Assembly (NCBI GenBank): GCA_015056325.1 | Contig: SVGL01000005.1 | Coordinates: forward strand, 86,642 to 150,641 | DNA length: 64,000 bases | From: Clostridiales bacterium | GTDB taxonomy: Bacteria > Bacillota > Clostridia > Christensenellales > Aristaeellaceae | Reading direction: 5' to 3' | In this document: positions 16,934 to 24,946 of the stretch, one piece after another | How the letters are laid out: each line of letters opens with the position of its first letter | How positions within the stretch are numbered: position 1 is the first letter of the stretch | Made by a program: the position numbers and the translations under genes | Notes under the pieces: model-generated | What the model was told of the DNA's origin: nothing | Seen by the model: only the letters and a program-made list of their open reading frames with translations | Databases searched by the model: none

Positions 16934-17098
16934 ATGTACATAGTTGGTATTTCCGGAGAATTCATAGGGGCAGGGAAACTGCATGAGTTTTTTTCCAAGC
17001 ATGGTATTCAGTTCAGTATTATTAATACATGGATTGTATTTTGGTCTTGTCTATTGCTTTTATGCTTGACAAGCTTTGCTAAAAAGAAATTATTTTAG
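16934..17098 (+). CDS. Possible small membrane peptide (54 residues)
   Basis: The frame from ATG 16934 to TAG 17098 encodes a peptide whose C-terminal half is one hydrophobic helix ('WIVFWSCLLLLCLTSFA') ending KKKLF. A promoter lies 34 bases upstream. AAGGAG directly abuts the ATG, so initiation at this codon is doubtful. It could be a remnant. The shape (short, one helix, basic tail) resembles small membrane toxins, but nothing else supports that. Confidence 0.25.
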   Translation: MYIVGISGEFIGAGKLHEFFSKHGIQFSIINTWIVFWSCLLLLCLTSFAKKKLF

Positions 17099-17189
17099 TT
17101 CTAACGAGTTTATTTGCAAATAGTTATGAATATTTGATTAATAATCCCCGAAGAAGTTGACTTTACACAATTCGATTATTCATACATTT

Positions 17190-17224
17190 GGCCATCCGGC
17201 ATTGCCGGGTGGCCACTTCTTTTG
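17190..17224 (+). terminator. Hairpin before Rhs module 1
   Basis: GGCCATCCGGC/GCCGGGTGGCC around ATT is followed by ACTTCTTTT. A related hairpin stands before the second Rhs module at 18699. Confidence 0.55.
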
Positions 17225-17245
17225 CTTGCTATTAAGACCAACTAC

Positions 17246-18190
17246 GCGCTACATGGTAAGAACGTCGTGCACATGACCACGGGCAATGACAACCTGCACT
17301 TCTTCTATGATGCGCAGAACTAGCCTGCGGTTGTCGCTTTCAACGGGACCCCGTACAGCTATGTGAAGAACCTGCAGGGCGACTTTGTGGCCATTCTTGA
17401 CAGCAACGGCACCGCTGTGGTACAGTATAAGTACGATGCGTGGGGTAAGCCGATTAGTAAGACTGGTAGCATGGCCAGCACGCTGGGCACGGTGCAGCCT
17501 TTCCGCTAACGTGGATATGTGTACGACGAAGAGACCGGGCTGTATTACCTCAGAAGTAGGTATTTTGATTCTAATTCCTGCAGGTTCCTCAATGTCGATT
17601 CTATCTTGACAACAGACCTTCTTCTTTCCAACCAACAAGCGTACTGCGCGAACAACGCCGTGATGCATTCAGATCACAATGGACGCAATATTTTCGAAGA
17701 TATCTGGAATCTGTTTTGCGATACTGTAAACGCAGCACAGGAAATAGAACAGTATAATACACAGCTCAGTGCCGCACAAATCCTTTCTGCTACTGCAGGA
17801 ACTGTAAATCCCCTTCGAAATGCCGCAGATTATACAAAACATCATTTCATTCAATGGATTTGCTCAGGCATAGGAACTGCTATTGCAAGTATGTATATGA
17901 AAGCTGGGACTGAGTTAGGCTATCCACTAGAGGGAAAAATGCTTGCAACAATATCTATTGCTGGAGCTGTGCAGTTCGGTCTCGCTCTGCAAAATGCATT
18001 TAATGTAAATGTGTTGGGGGAACCGTCTTCTTCCGAAGATGAATTAACGCAAGACACTATTGATGGATTACTTGATCATTATCTGAACATGACAGTGGTC
18101 ATTTTCGAGAACATGTTTCAGAGCATGCCAACATTGACCGACTATTACCTTCAACAACATCCTGAGAATTACGTTATCCCAATTGCTTGA
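17246..18190 (+). pseudogene. Orphan Rhs core end with C-terminal toxin-type domain, module 1
   Basis: One frame reads from about 17246 through the conserved end of an Rhs core ('NLQGDFVAILDSNGTAVVQY', 'YDAWGKPI', 'YVYDEETGLYYLRSRYFD', 'AYCANNAVM') into a variable tail of about 170 residues and a stop at 18190. Two in-frame stops (17321-17323, 17507-17509) break the core part. An uninterrupted stretch from 17510 encodes the YD end plus the tail. The tail has two hydrophobic segments ('FIQWICSGIGTAIASMYM', 'MLATISIAGAVQFGLAL') and no family I know. The large Rhs body is absent, so this is an orphan C-terminal module as found in polymorphic toxin loci. Confidence 0.7.
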
Positions 18191-18204
18191 AAGGGGTTAT
18201 TGTA

Positions 18205-18642
18205 TTGAATTCTGTCTTGTTTGCTTTTTTTATCCTCATACTCTATGCTATTGCTCATTACATCGCAAAAATAAGAACATCCAAACAGTTTACAAAGGGA
18301 ATAATCCAGCTGCTAGAACAATCACATACCGGACGGATAAAATCATTGGACTGGACTTTTCGGGTTGATGAGCAAGTAAAGCATGATTTGATATATCCTC
18401 TCTCTTTAGAGCAAGTCATTCAAATCAGGCAGTGTAAAGATCCTCTAGAAAAATCTTTTGTCTATCAGATTGCCAAGTTTGAAATGAGCCAACAAATTGC
18501 AGTAGCAAAAGTAAATGTTAGTATAGATTTTGACGATCCACTTAGTCAGACCCGTATACACCTATCCAATATACCGATAACTATTCACTGTCGTCTTGTT
18601 TCAAAAGAAGGATGGGTCGTTTGGAAAGTATGTCATTCATAA
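18205..18642 (+). CDS. Small membrane protein after the Rhs tail, candidate immunity protein
   Basis: The TTG at 18205 has AAAGGGG 8 bases upstream and follows the Rhs stop by 14 bases. The 145-residue product has one N-terminal membrane helix ('SVLFAFFILILYAIAHYIA') and a soluble remainder ('SHTGRIKSLDWTFRVDEQV' and so on). Position directly after a variable Rhs C-terminal domain is the standard place of the cognate immunity gene. That role is inference from position. A TTG six codons earlier in frame is also possible. Confidence 0.65.
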   Translation: MNSVLFAFFILILYAIAHYIAKIRTSKQFTKGIIQLLEQSHTGRIKSLDWTFRVDEQVKHDLIYPLSLEQVIQIRQCKDPLEKSFVYQIAKFEMSQQIAVAKVNVSIDFDDPLSQTRIHLSNIPITIHCRLVSKEGWVVWKVCHS

Positions 18643-18698
18643 TTTGACGAACATAGTATGGTGGCAAGACAAGTATCTTTAACCCTTATTCTTCTGCT

Positions 18699-18729
18699 GG
18701 CCATCCAGTCACACGCCGAGTGGCCTTTT
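18699..18729 (+). terminator. Hairpin before Rhs module 2
   Basis: GGCCA/TGGCC with a partly paired interior is followed by TTTTCTC. It resembles the hairpin at 17190, which supports tandem duplication of the module. Confidence 0.45.
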
Positions 18730-18736
18730 CTCTTGT

Positions 18737-19063
18737 CTGCACTTCTTCTACGATGCCAGCAATAAGCCTGCCATCGTTGAGTTCAATGGCACCAAGTATG
18801 CCTATGTGCACAACCTGCAAGGCGATATCGTTGCAATTCTAGACAGTGATGGCACTGCCGTTGTCAACTATGTGTATGATGCTTGGGGCCATCCCATCAA
18901 CAAGACTGGCGGCATGGCTAACACCTTGGGCGCTGTGCAGCCCTTCCGGTATCGTGGCTATGTTTACGATGAAGAGACGGGGCTGTATTATCTCAGAAGC
19001 CGCTACTACAATGAAGTACAGTGTCGCTTTGCTAATGCTGATGCAATAGTAACCAGAAATTAA
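18737..19063 (+). pseudogene. Orphan Rhs core fragment, module 2
   Basis: The frame reads 'FFYDASNKPAIVEFNG', 'NLQGDIVAILDSDGTAVVNY', 'YDAWGHPINKTGG' and 'YVYDEETGLYYLRSRYYN', closely matching module 1, then ends a few residues later ('ANADAIVTRN'). No toxin-type tail remains in frame. It is a truncated second copy. Confidence 0.7.
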
Positions 19064-19212
19064 TACCATATGGCACATCGCTTTTCAAGATTTTACAATT
19101 TTCTCACTAGCGTTTTTATGCTTTACTTGCTCTTAGTTCAAAGCTCGGCAATACACTATATCAGAGGGTCTATTTACAAACTGATGTTGATTACATCAAG
19201 TTCAAAACGGGA

Positions 19213-19467
19213 ATGCAAACCAACGCAAAATACAATCCCAGTCGTGAACTCGAAATCATTGGACATTCTCTAGATATCACAGACAAAGACATTATCGTGG
19301 ATATGTTTCAATTAGCAACTACGATAAAAATATACTGTCATAACCATAGCGCAATTGGTTCCTATATCCGAAACCTGATAGCCATCTTTGGAAAAAACAG
19401 GTTCGATTCGATTCGCGAAAGCAAACAACTCGAATTTGTTCTACTCAACAATATGGTGTGGAATTAA
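19213..19467 (+). CDS. Hypothetical protein, possibly a decayed tail or immunity gene of Rhs module 2
   Basis: An 84-residue frame from ATG 19213 (open upstream to a stop at 19108) encodes 'MQTNAKYNPSRELEIIGHSL' and an Ile/Lys-rich remainder ending 'LEFVLLNNMVWN'. There is no clear ribosome site at this ATG. A+T content is above the window average, as in module 1. I cannot name a family; it may be the remains of a gene. Confidence 0.3.
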   Translation: MQTNAKYNPSRELEIIGHSLDITDKDIIVDMFQLATTIKIYCHNHSAIGSYIRNLIAIFGKNRFDSIRESKQLEFVLLNNMVWN

Positions 19468-19570
19468 TGTTCAACCAACAATATCCCACAAATCTCCATA
19501 TGTGACTATTATCTTTTGAACACGTTGCTCATGATGCGTACATACGTTCTCTTGATGAGCTCCGACTCTG

Positions 19571-19602
19571 AAGGTCGCTGGTTCGAATCCAGTCGGGCGT
19601 AC
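19571..19602 (+). repeat. Attachment-site repeat B (tRNA-Arg 3' end)
   Basis: These 32 bases are identical to the end of tRNA-Arg at 15667-15698. A few more bases of the anticodon arm (CTCCGACTC) precede them and no 5' half of a tRNA is present. Confidence 0.85.
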
Positions 19603-19607
19603 GTGGA

Positions 19608-19649
19608 AATCCCCCGGAATCTTGCGAGGTTCCGGGGAATTGTTTTTTT
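19608..19649 (+). terminator. Terminator after attachment repeat B
   Basis: AATCCCCCGGAATCT pairs with AGGTTCCGGGGAATT, followed by GTTTTTTT. It resembles the terminator at 20116 and differs from the one after the intact tRNA. Confidence 0.75.
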
Positions 19650-19851
19650 GGAGGATGCAGGGAATGTGTATGAGGTACATGGTGGGCGTACATACCAGCC
19701 GCTTTCCGCCACGCAGAAGATCCGGTACTTTACGCTCTGTCTGCCTGAGCTGTGGTCTTCCCGGCATAGAAGGCGTGCAGAAAAGCTCGCAGACCTTGCC
19801 ATTCCACGTCAGTTATGATATCATGAAGAAAATCCTTCATGAAAGGTGAAG

Positions 19852-20034
19852 ATGCTGCATATGGAACCGAAGGACTACACAGTAGTGAGAATTGAAGGCG
19901 AGTACGCCTATCTTTGTGCCGATAATGCCCCGGCAGACGAAGCGCTTTTCATTGCAATGGCGTTGCTTCCCGCCGAGGTTGACGTAGGCACTAGGCTGCA
20001 TTACGAGATGTTCTCCTATACGATCATTGAGTAA
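19852..20034 (+). CDS. Small conserved hypothetical protein (DUF3006-like form)
   Basis: A 60-residue acidic, beta-rich product contains 'YTVVRIEGEYAYL', 'LLPAEVDVGTRLHYEMFSY' and ends 'TIIE'. The 'RIEGEYA-L … LP-V--G--L' pattern resembles the short DUF3006-type proteins common in Clostridia, but I am not certain. ATG 19852 with GAAAGG five bases upstream is chosen; ATG 19861 is possible. It sits between attachment repeats B and C, so it may be cargo of a second small insertion. Confidence 0.6.
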   Translation: MLHMEPKDYTVVRIEGEYAYLCADNAPADEALFIAMALLPAEVDVGTRLHYEMFSYTIIE

Positions 20035-20078
20035 GGCCCAGACTCCCCCACACCAAGCACTTGATCATCCTATTGCTG

Positions 20079-20110
20079 AAGGTCGCTGGTTCGAATCCAG
20101 TCGGGCGTAC
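20079..20110 (+). repeat. Attachment-site repeat C (tRNA-Arg 3' end)
   Basis: This is a third identical copy of the 32-base tRNA-Arg end. It probably marks the far boundary of the island, where the original 3' flank of the tRNA now lies. Confidence 0.85.
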
Positions 20111-20115
20111 ATGAA

Positions 20116-20157
20116 AATCCCCCGGAATCTTCGCGATTCTGGGGGATTGGTTTGTTT
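20116..20157 (+). terminator. Terminator after attachment repeat C
   Basis: AATCCCCCGGAATC pairs with GATTCTGGGGGATT, followed by GGTTTGTTTT. Nothing else is seen in the 300-base gap up to the MgtC-type gene. Confidence 0.7.
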
Positions 20158-20338
20158 TGGGAGCAGGCGCTGATATGTATGAGGTACATGCAGTATGTAC
20201 AGCGTTATCACTCGTCTGTCTGCTTAACGGATACATTTTTCAGATACTGCCTCCTCCATAGCTGCTGATGCTCAGATATGCTCAGCATGCATTTGGCGGT
20301 TATAATCGCAGGATAACCCCAATTATGGAAGAGCAACC

Positions 20339-21034
20339 TTACAATTCTTCTACGTAAGTGACCCCTTTCATTCCCCTCACGGCTGCAAGCGTGTTATTGT
20401 GACTGTGAGGCTTACTGCCTTTTAGGGTGACCACAAAAGCGAGAGTATTGCCGGTCATCTCATCATGTTCCAACTGAATGCCGCTGGGTTCGATGCCCAA
20501 AGCCCGGATGTTGCGCAAAAAATCCCCAAGGGCGGTCTTTTTGTTTAACTCCACATAGACCTCCACCACGCGCGTGTTGCGGCGCATACGGTAGTCCATT
20601 TCGTGCAGCGTTGTAAGTACCAGGAATACCATCAGCGCTCCGATGAAGGCAATCTCATACAGGCCCAAACCGATACTCAGGCCGATACAAGCGCTGGCCC
20701 ACAAGCCTGCTGCTGTGGTTAGGCCTTTGATCTGGTTATGCCGGGTAACGATGATGGTTCCTGCACCCAGGAAGCCAATACCACTGATGACCTGAGCGCC
20801 AAGGCGAACAGGATCTCCGGTGTGGAAGCATTGATAGACATACTGATTGGTCATCATGATCGCACATGCTCCCAGGCAGACCAGCATGTGGGTACGCAGG
20901 CCGGCAGGGCGATTCTTCATGCCACGTTCCAGTCCGATAATACCGCCCACAATAACTGCTACTACCGCGCGTATCATGACTGCCAATGGCGTCAGCGTGC
21001 GAATACCGTCAAATGCAGTGACAAAATAATCCAT
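20339..21034 (-). CDS. MgtC/SapB-family membrane protein
   Basis: The 231-residue protein has an N-terminal MgtC domain with four to five membrane helices and the family motifs 'GGIIGLERGMKNRPAGLRTHMLVCLG' (split here as 'GLERG', 'RPAGLRTHMLVC') and 'GIGFLGAGTI', then an 'AAGLWASACIGLSIGLG' helix. The C-terminal 75 residues form an ACT-like soluble domain. MgtC proteins are linked to magnesium limitation and ATP-synthase modulation. The start lies 3 bases after the stop of the upstream metallohydrolase gene, so the two are likely co-translated. Confidence 0.9.
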   Translation of the reverse strand: MDYFVTAFDGIRTLTPLAVMIRAVVAVIVGGIIGLERGMKNRPAGLRTHMLVCLGACAIMMTNQYVYQCFHTGDPVRLGAQVISGIGFLGAGTIIVTRHNQIKGLTTAAGLWASACIGLSIGLGLYEIAFIGALMVFLVLTTLHEMDYRMRRNTRVVEVYVELNKKTALGDFLRNIRALGIEPSGIQLEHDEMTGNTLAFVVTLKGSKPHSHNNTLAAVRGMKGVTYVEEL

Positions 21035-21037
21035 ATT

Positions 21038-22303
21038 TTATTCTCCATTCTGAACGGAAAATCCATGTTCAATCTGCTGGTAAAGGGTAGTGCATTTTTC
21101 GTGTGGCGCATGGAAAAGCATGACCTGGGCAGTACCAAGCCGACGGCACATATGCAGCGCATCTGCATCGTCCAGATGGACCTTGATCACGCTTCGATAA
21201 GACTGGATAACTGCATTGTGCTTCTCACGCCAATCAGGATCCAGCAGTTGAGCAGCAGGGGTGCCGGCAGCTGCGTGCCCGGAAATCACCACTGCATTGG
21301 CTGCGTCGTGCAGGAAGTGTGCAAGGTATTCCTGACCTTCTGATGTGGTCAGCATACCGTCGGTGGTAAAATATATGCCACAGGGCGCCTGACAAACCTC
21401 GTTCCTCTGTGCGGGTGTGGAGACAGGTCGTACCCCTGCCAGGCAAGCCTCATCGGCAATGTCAGTACGAATCCAATCGTTCTGCAGCATCAGCGCTTTG
21501 CAGCTGTGCAGAATGCTTTCTTCTGCATAGATGGGTGCATCAGGCAGGCGACGAGCCAGATCCAGCAGCATATCGCAGCCGCGGCCTTGAGCGGGCACGG
21601 GCAGGAGCAGATGTCCGCCCCGCGCAAGGGTATCACGGGCGATCTGGTGGAGTTCCGCATATTGTTCAGCCTGATTTAACGCGGAGGATGCATAGGCGCA
21701 GTTGAGCACCGCCGCCTGGCAGCGCGGAGGCATATCCACTGCCAGCGTGGCAGAGCAAAGGCACATGTCGCCGGAATAGAACAGCGGCCAGGCCACTTGG
21801 TTTTCCCAGCCAATGGCGTACCAGAAGCTGCCGGCAGTATGGCCGCTGCGGCCGGCCAGCACCTGGAAGTCCGCCGCCTGATTCATGCCGTGCAGCAGAG
21901 GGGTAAAGCGGATCGCCTGGACATGGCTCTCGTCAAAAGGAACGGGCACATCATGTGCGCGGCAGTAAGCCATCCACTTGCGGATCATCTTCGGGGTCGC
22001 TGCAATGGTCTCTGGGGAAGCGTAAACGCATCCTGTATAGCCCAGCGCATACAGCAAAGGAAGCGCTGCGGAATGATCCTCGTGGCAATGGGTGAGCAGC
22101 ACGCCGTCGATCTCCGAAACGATATCAGCATCCAGGGCAGGATAAATCCCTGCAGGATTGTTCAGTTCGCGCTTGACACCGCAGTCCAGAAGAAGCGTTC
22201 CGCGCGGCGAACGGTACAGAAAACAGTTGCGGCCGTTTTCACCGCTGCCGCCCAGGGATATAACGGTTCCCTGTTCAAAATGCAATACAGGCATGGAAGG
22301 CAT
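21038..22303 (-). CDS. Metallo-beta-lactamase-fold hydrolase of beta-CASP type
   Basis: The 421-residue protein has the zinc motif 'THCHEDHSA' near residue 72, a second His in 'GRSGHTAGS' near 155, Asp in 'FYSGDM' near 175, and a C-terminal 'HAPHEKC'. This is the layout of beta-CASP hydrolases (RNase J/CPSF-like or exonuclease-like), which act on nucleic acids. It is shorter than RNase J and lacks its C-terminal domain. ATG 22303 is preceded by GGTGGG. It forms a two-gene unit with the MgtC-type gene and is divergent from a LysR regulator, which may control it. The substrate is not determinable here. Confidence 0.8.
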   Translation of the reverse strand: MPSMPVLHFEQGTVISLGGSGENGRNCFLYRSPRGTLLLDCGVKRELNNPAGIYPALDADIVSEIDGVLLTHCHEDHSAALPLLYALGYTGCVYASPETIAATPKMIRKWMAYCRAHDVPVPFDESHVQAIRFTPLLHGMNQAADFQVLAGRSGHTAGSFWYAIGWENQVAWPLFYSGDMCLCSATLAVDMPPRCQAAVLNCAYASSALNQAEQYAELHQIARDTLARGGHLLLPVPAQGRGCDMLLDLARRLPDAPIYAEESILHSCKALMLQNDWIRTDIADEACLAGVRPVSTPAQRNEVCQAPCGIYFTTDGMLTTSEGQEYLAHFLHDAANAVVISGHAAAGTPAAQLLDPDWREKHNAVIQSYRSVIKVHLDDADALHMCRRLGTAQVMLFHAPHEKCTTLYQQIEHGFSVQNGE

Positions 22304-22381
22304 ATGGATCCCACCTTTTAATATTCCAAACAGTAATAAAAGAAATGGATGAACTAATTATATCACACAATATGTTGTTTT

Positions 22382-22425
22382 TCACATTCCATTGTGTTAT
22401 ACTGATATGACAAGGTGGAATGTGA
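22382..22425. promoter_or_regulatory. Inverted repeat in the LysR/metallohydrolase divergent region
   Basis: TCACATTCC (22382-22390) and GGAATGTGA (22417-22425) are perfect inverted copies 26 bases apart, flanking the likely promoter region. They are candidate LysR operators. Confidence 0.5.
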
Positions 22426-22445
22426 GGAAAGGAGGTATTTGCCCT

Positions 22446-23339
22446 GTGGACAGCGAAAAAATCAAAAGCCTGTGTGCTGTGGTTGAGACTGGCAGCATGT
22501 CGGAGGCGGCGCGGATCCTGTATTGCTCCCAGCCGGCTGTCACCAAGCATATTGCTGCGCTGGAAAGCGAATTCGGCGTGAAGATATTTCAGCGGGAGGG
22601 CAAGCGGCTACTGCTCACGGAGGCAGGCAGGCGCATCCATGCATTTGCCAGCCGCTTTCTGGATGATTATCAGCAACTTCAGCAGGCGCTCTATCACCTC
22701 CGGATGCAGGAGAATCACTGCATTAATTTTGGTGCGACAAATTTCATCGGTACTTACTTGGTACCGGAGGCGCTGGCTGCCTACAAGGAAGCCCATCCGG
22801 ACAGACAAGTCATGGTAACCATTGATTTCTGGTCAAACCTCCTGCAACTGCTGCATCGGGATGAAATTGCCTTTGCGTTGGCGCCACAGACAGAGGAGCT
22901 GCTCAATATGGAGGAGCTGGAGCACCTCCCCGTGGCAGAAGACGCGATGTGTCTGATCCTGCCGCCGGAACATCCGCTGGCCATGCAGGAGGAGATCAGC
23001 ACCGAAAACCTGCGGGAGATTCCCTTTCTGGTGCCGCAGGGGTTATCGGCCACACGCCGCTATGTGATGGAACAGTTTGAAAGCCTGGGATTCACTCCGC
23101 ATGCGCTGCTGGATCTCGGTACGGCACAGGCCGTCAAGCAGGGCGTGATCAACGGTCTGGGTGTTGGTATTGTTTCCCGCAGATCGGTGCGCATGGAGGA
23201 GCTGGCGCAGCGGTTGGTGTGCCGTCCGGTACAAGGTATGCATATGACACGGACGCTGTGCGTTGTTAAGCGTAAAGACCGGCGGATGACTGCGGAGGAA
23301 GCAGCCTGGATCGAAACAGTACGAAACCTGTCGGTGTAA
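22446..23339 (+). CDS. LysR-family transcriptional regulator
   Basis: A 297-residue regulator with an N-terminal winged helix-turn-helix ('CAVVETGSMSEAARILYCSQ', 'AVTKHIAALESEFGVKIFQR') and a C-terminal two-lobed effector domain ('GATNFIGTYLVPEAL', 'GVINGLGVGIVSR'). GTG 22446 is preceded by AAAGGAGG; the codons further upstream are not LysR-like. It diverges from the metallohydrolase-MgtC pair and precedes the permuted phosphoglycerate mutase gene by 32 bases on the same strand, so it may be co-transcribed with it. Confidence 0.92.
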   Translation: MDSEKIKSLCAVVETGSMSEAARILYCSQPAVTKHIAALESEFGVKIFQREGKRLLLTEAGRRIHAFASRFLDDYQQLQQALYHLRMQENHCINFGATNFIGTYLVPEALAAYKEAHPDRQVMVTIDFWSNLLQLLHRDEIAFALAPQTEELLNMEELEHLPVAEDAMCLILPPEHPLAMQEEISTENLREIPFLVPQGLSATRRYVMEQFESLGFTPHALLDLGTAQAVKQGVINGLGVGIVSRRSVRMEELAQRLVCRPVQGMHMTRTLCVVKRKDRRMTAEEAAWIETVRNLSV

Positions 23340-23371
23340 GTGAAGCAGATACACGAAAGGAGTGTTTGAAT

Positions 23372-24946
23372 ATGATGGAAAAGAAATATGGCGGCGCGGC
23401 GCTTGCGGAGGCAGTCAGGGCGGCCTATGCAAAGGGCGAAACGGATTACTACCTCAACCCCATGGTGCTGACCGACGGCGAAGGAAACCCCATCGGCAAT
23501 GTGCAGGATGGCGACTCGGTCATCTTCTGCTGTCGCCGTGGTGAGCGTGAGATCGAGCTGACGGATATGTTTGTCGATCCTGCCTTTGACAAGGTCGACC
23601 GCAAGTATCTGCCCAATGTGGATTTCTCCATCCTGACGCTCTATCACGATAAGTTCAAGCATCTCCCGGTGGCCTTCGCCCCTGCCAAGGTAGAGCTGCC
23701 TCTGGCACAGGTGATCAGCGAAAGCGGAAAGACCCAGCTGCACTGTGCCGAGTCGGAGAAATACGCCCATGTGACGTTCTTCTTCAACGGCGGCCGCAAT
23801 GAGGCTTTCCAGGGAGAGGAGGACATCCGCGTGCCCTCTCCCAAGGGCGTACCTTTCGACACCGTTCCTGCACTGAGCCTGCATGAGGTCGTGGAAAAAA
23901 CCACTGCCAAACTGGGCCAGGTTGACTTCGCTGTCGTTAACTTTGCCAACGGCGACGTGGTGGGCCATACCGCCAACAGCGAGGCGAAAAAGGCCGCTGC
24001 TGCTGCTGTCAGCGCCGAGCTGGAGATCCTGACGAAGGATGCGCTGCAGAAAGGGTATGTGGTGATGATCACCGCTGACCACGGCAATATAGAGACGCTC
24101 TATGGAAAGAATGGTCAGCCCCATGTGGCCCACACAAAGAATCAGGTGCCCTTCCTGGTGCTGGACGCCAAGGCGGATGCGATCCAGCCCCGCAGCGGCG
24201 TGTTGGGCGATGTTGCGCCTACCGTCCTGCAAGCAATGGGCATTGCTCAGCCTGCGATCATGACAGGTTCCTCCCTGACGCCTGACCATAACTATGGCGA
24301 GGATCGTCAAGTGCTGCTGGTGATCCTGGATGGCTGGGGCTTCGGCACCGGCGACGAGAATGATGCGATCCACCTGGGAGAAACGCCCTACTGGGATCAG
24401 CTGCTGCGTACCACGCCTTACGCCCGGCTGGACGCCTCCGGCGCAGCGGTGGGCCTGTGCAGCGGCAAGGCGGGCAACTCCGAGGCTGGTCACATGAACC
24501 TTGGCGCCGGCCGTATTGTCCCCCAGGATGATATGCGTCTGGAAAGCGCCATGGCGGAGGGAACCTTTGCACAGAATCCCGTGTTTGTCCAACAGGTGGA
24601 GCGCTGCATCGCAAACAAAAAGGCCCTGCATCTGCTGTCCTACCTGACCCGTGCGTCTTCCCACGGCTCGATTGATTACCCCCTCTCCCTGACCCGCATG
24701 GCCGAAGCGAAGGGATTGAAGGATATCTTCCTGCATATCATCTTTGATGGCCGCAGCACGGAGCCCGGCAGCGCGCCCCAGCTTCTGGAAGAACTGGATG
24801 CTGAACTGGCGCAAATCGGCGCAGGCAAGGTTGTCAGCGGCGTTGGCCGCGGCCTGGCACTGGACCGTGACGGCAATTTCGACAAAGTCAAAAAAGCCTA
24901 CGACAGCATGGTCGCAGGCGTAGGGGCAGTGTATACGGAGGCTTAA
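23372..24946 (+). CDS. Circularly permuted cofactor-independent phosphoglycerate mutase
   Basis: The enzyme interconverts 3- and 2-phosphoglycerate in glycolysis. All iPGM blocks are present but in swapped order. Residues 4-300 match the usual C-terminal part: 'AVRAAYAKGETDYYLNP', 'SEKYAHVTFFFNGG' (near 128), 'NGDVVGHT' (near 192, metal Asp and His), 'ADHGN' (near 235), 'HVAHT' (near 250) and 'IMTGSSL'. A linker of about ten residues leads to the usual N-terminus: 'VLLVILDGWG' (near 317, metal Asp), 'GNSEAGHMN' (near 370, catalytic Ser), 'DGRSTEP' (near 460), 'GRGLALDRD' (near 493) and 'KAYDSMVAG' just before the end. The length of 524 is close to the normal 510. One usual Asp of 'DGRD' is Ser here. 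The start ATG has GAAAGGAG 9 bases upstream. Activity is likely but unproven. Confidence 0.9.
   Translation: MMEKKYGGAALAEAVRAAYAKGETDYYLNPMVLTDGEGNPIGNVQDGDSVIFCCRRGEREIELTDMFVDPAFDKVDRKYLPNVDFSILTLYHDKFKHLPVAFAPAKVELPLAQVISESGKTQLHCAESEKYAHVTFFFNGGRNEAFQGEEDIRVPSPKGVPFDTVPALSLHEVVEKTTAKLGQVDFAVVNFANGDVVGHTANSEAKKAAAAAVSAELEILTKDALQKGYVVMITADHGNIETLYGKNGQPHVAHTKNQVPFLVLDAKADAIQPRSGVLGDVAPTVLQAMGIAQPAIMTGSSLTPDHNYGEDRQVLLVILDGWGFGTGDENDAIHLGETPYWDQLLRTTPYARLDASGAAVGLCSGKAGNSEAGHMNLGAGRIVPQDDMRLESAMAEGTFAQNPVFVQQVERCIANKKALHLLSYLTRASSHGSIDYPLSLTRMAEAKGLKDIFLHIIFDGRSTEPGSAPQLLEELDAELAQIGAGKVVSGVGRGLALDRDGNFDKVKKAYDSMVAGVGAVYTEA

Noticed and set aside
19471..19802. Minus-strand frames containing 'RPTGFEPATF'
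   Set aside because: This string is the well-known false translation of a tRNA T arm on the opposite strand (attachment repeat B); it is not a protein. The same applies at 20024-20236.
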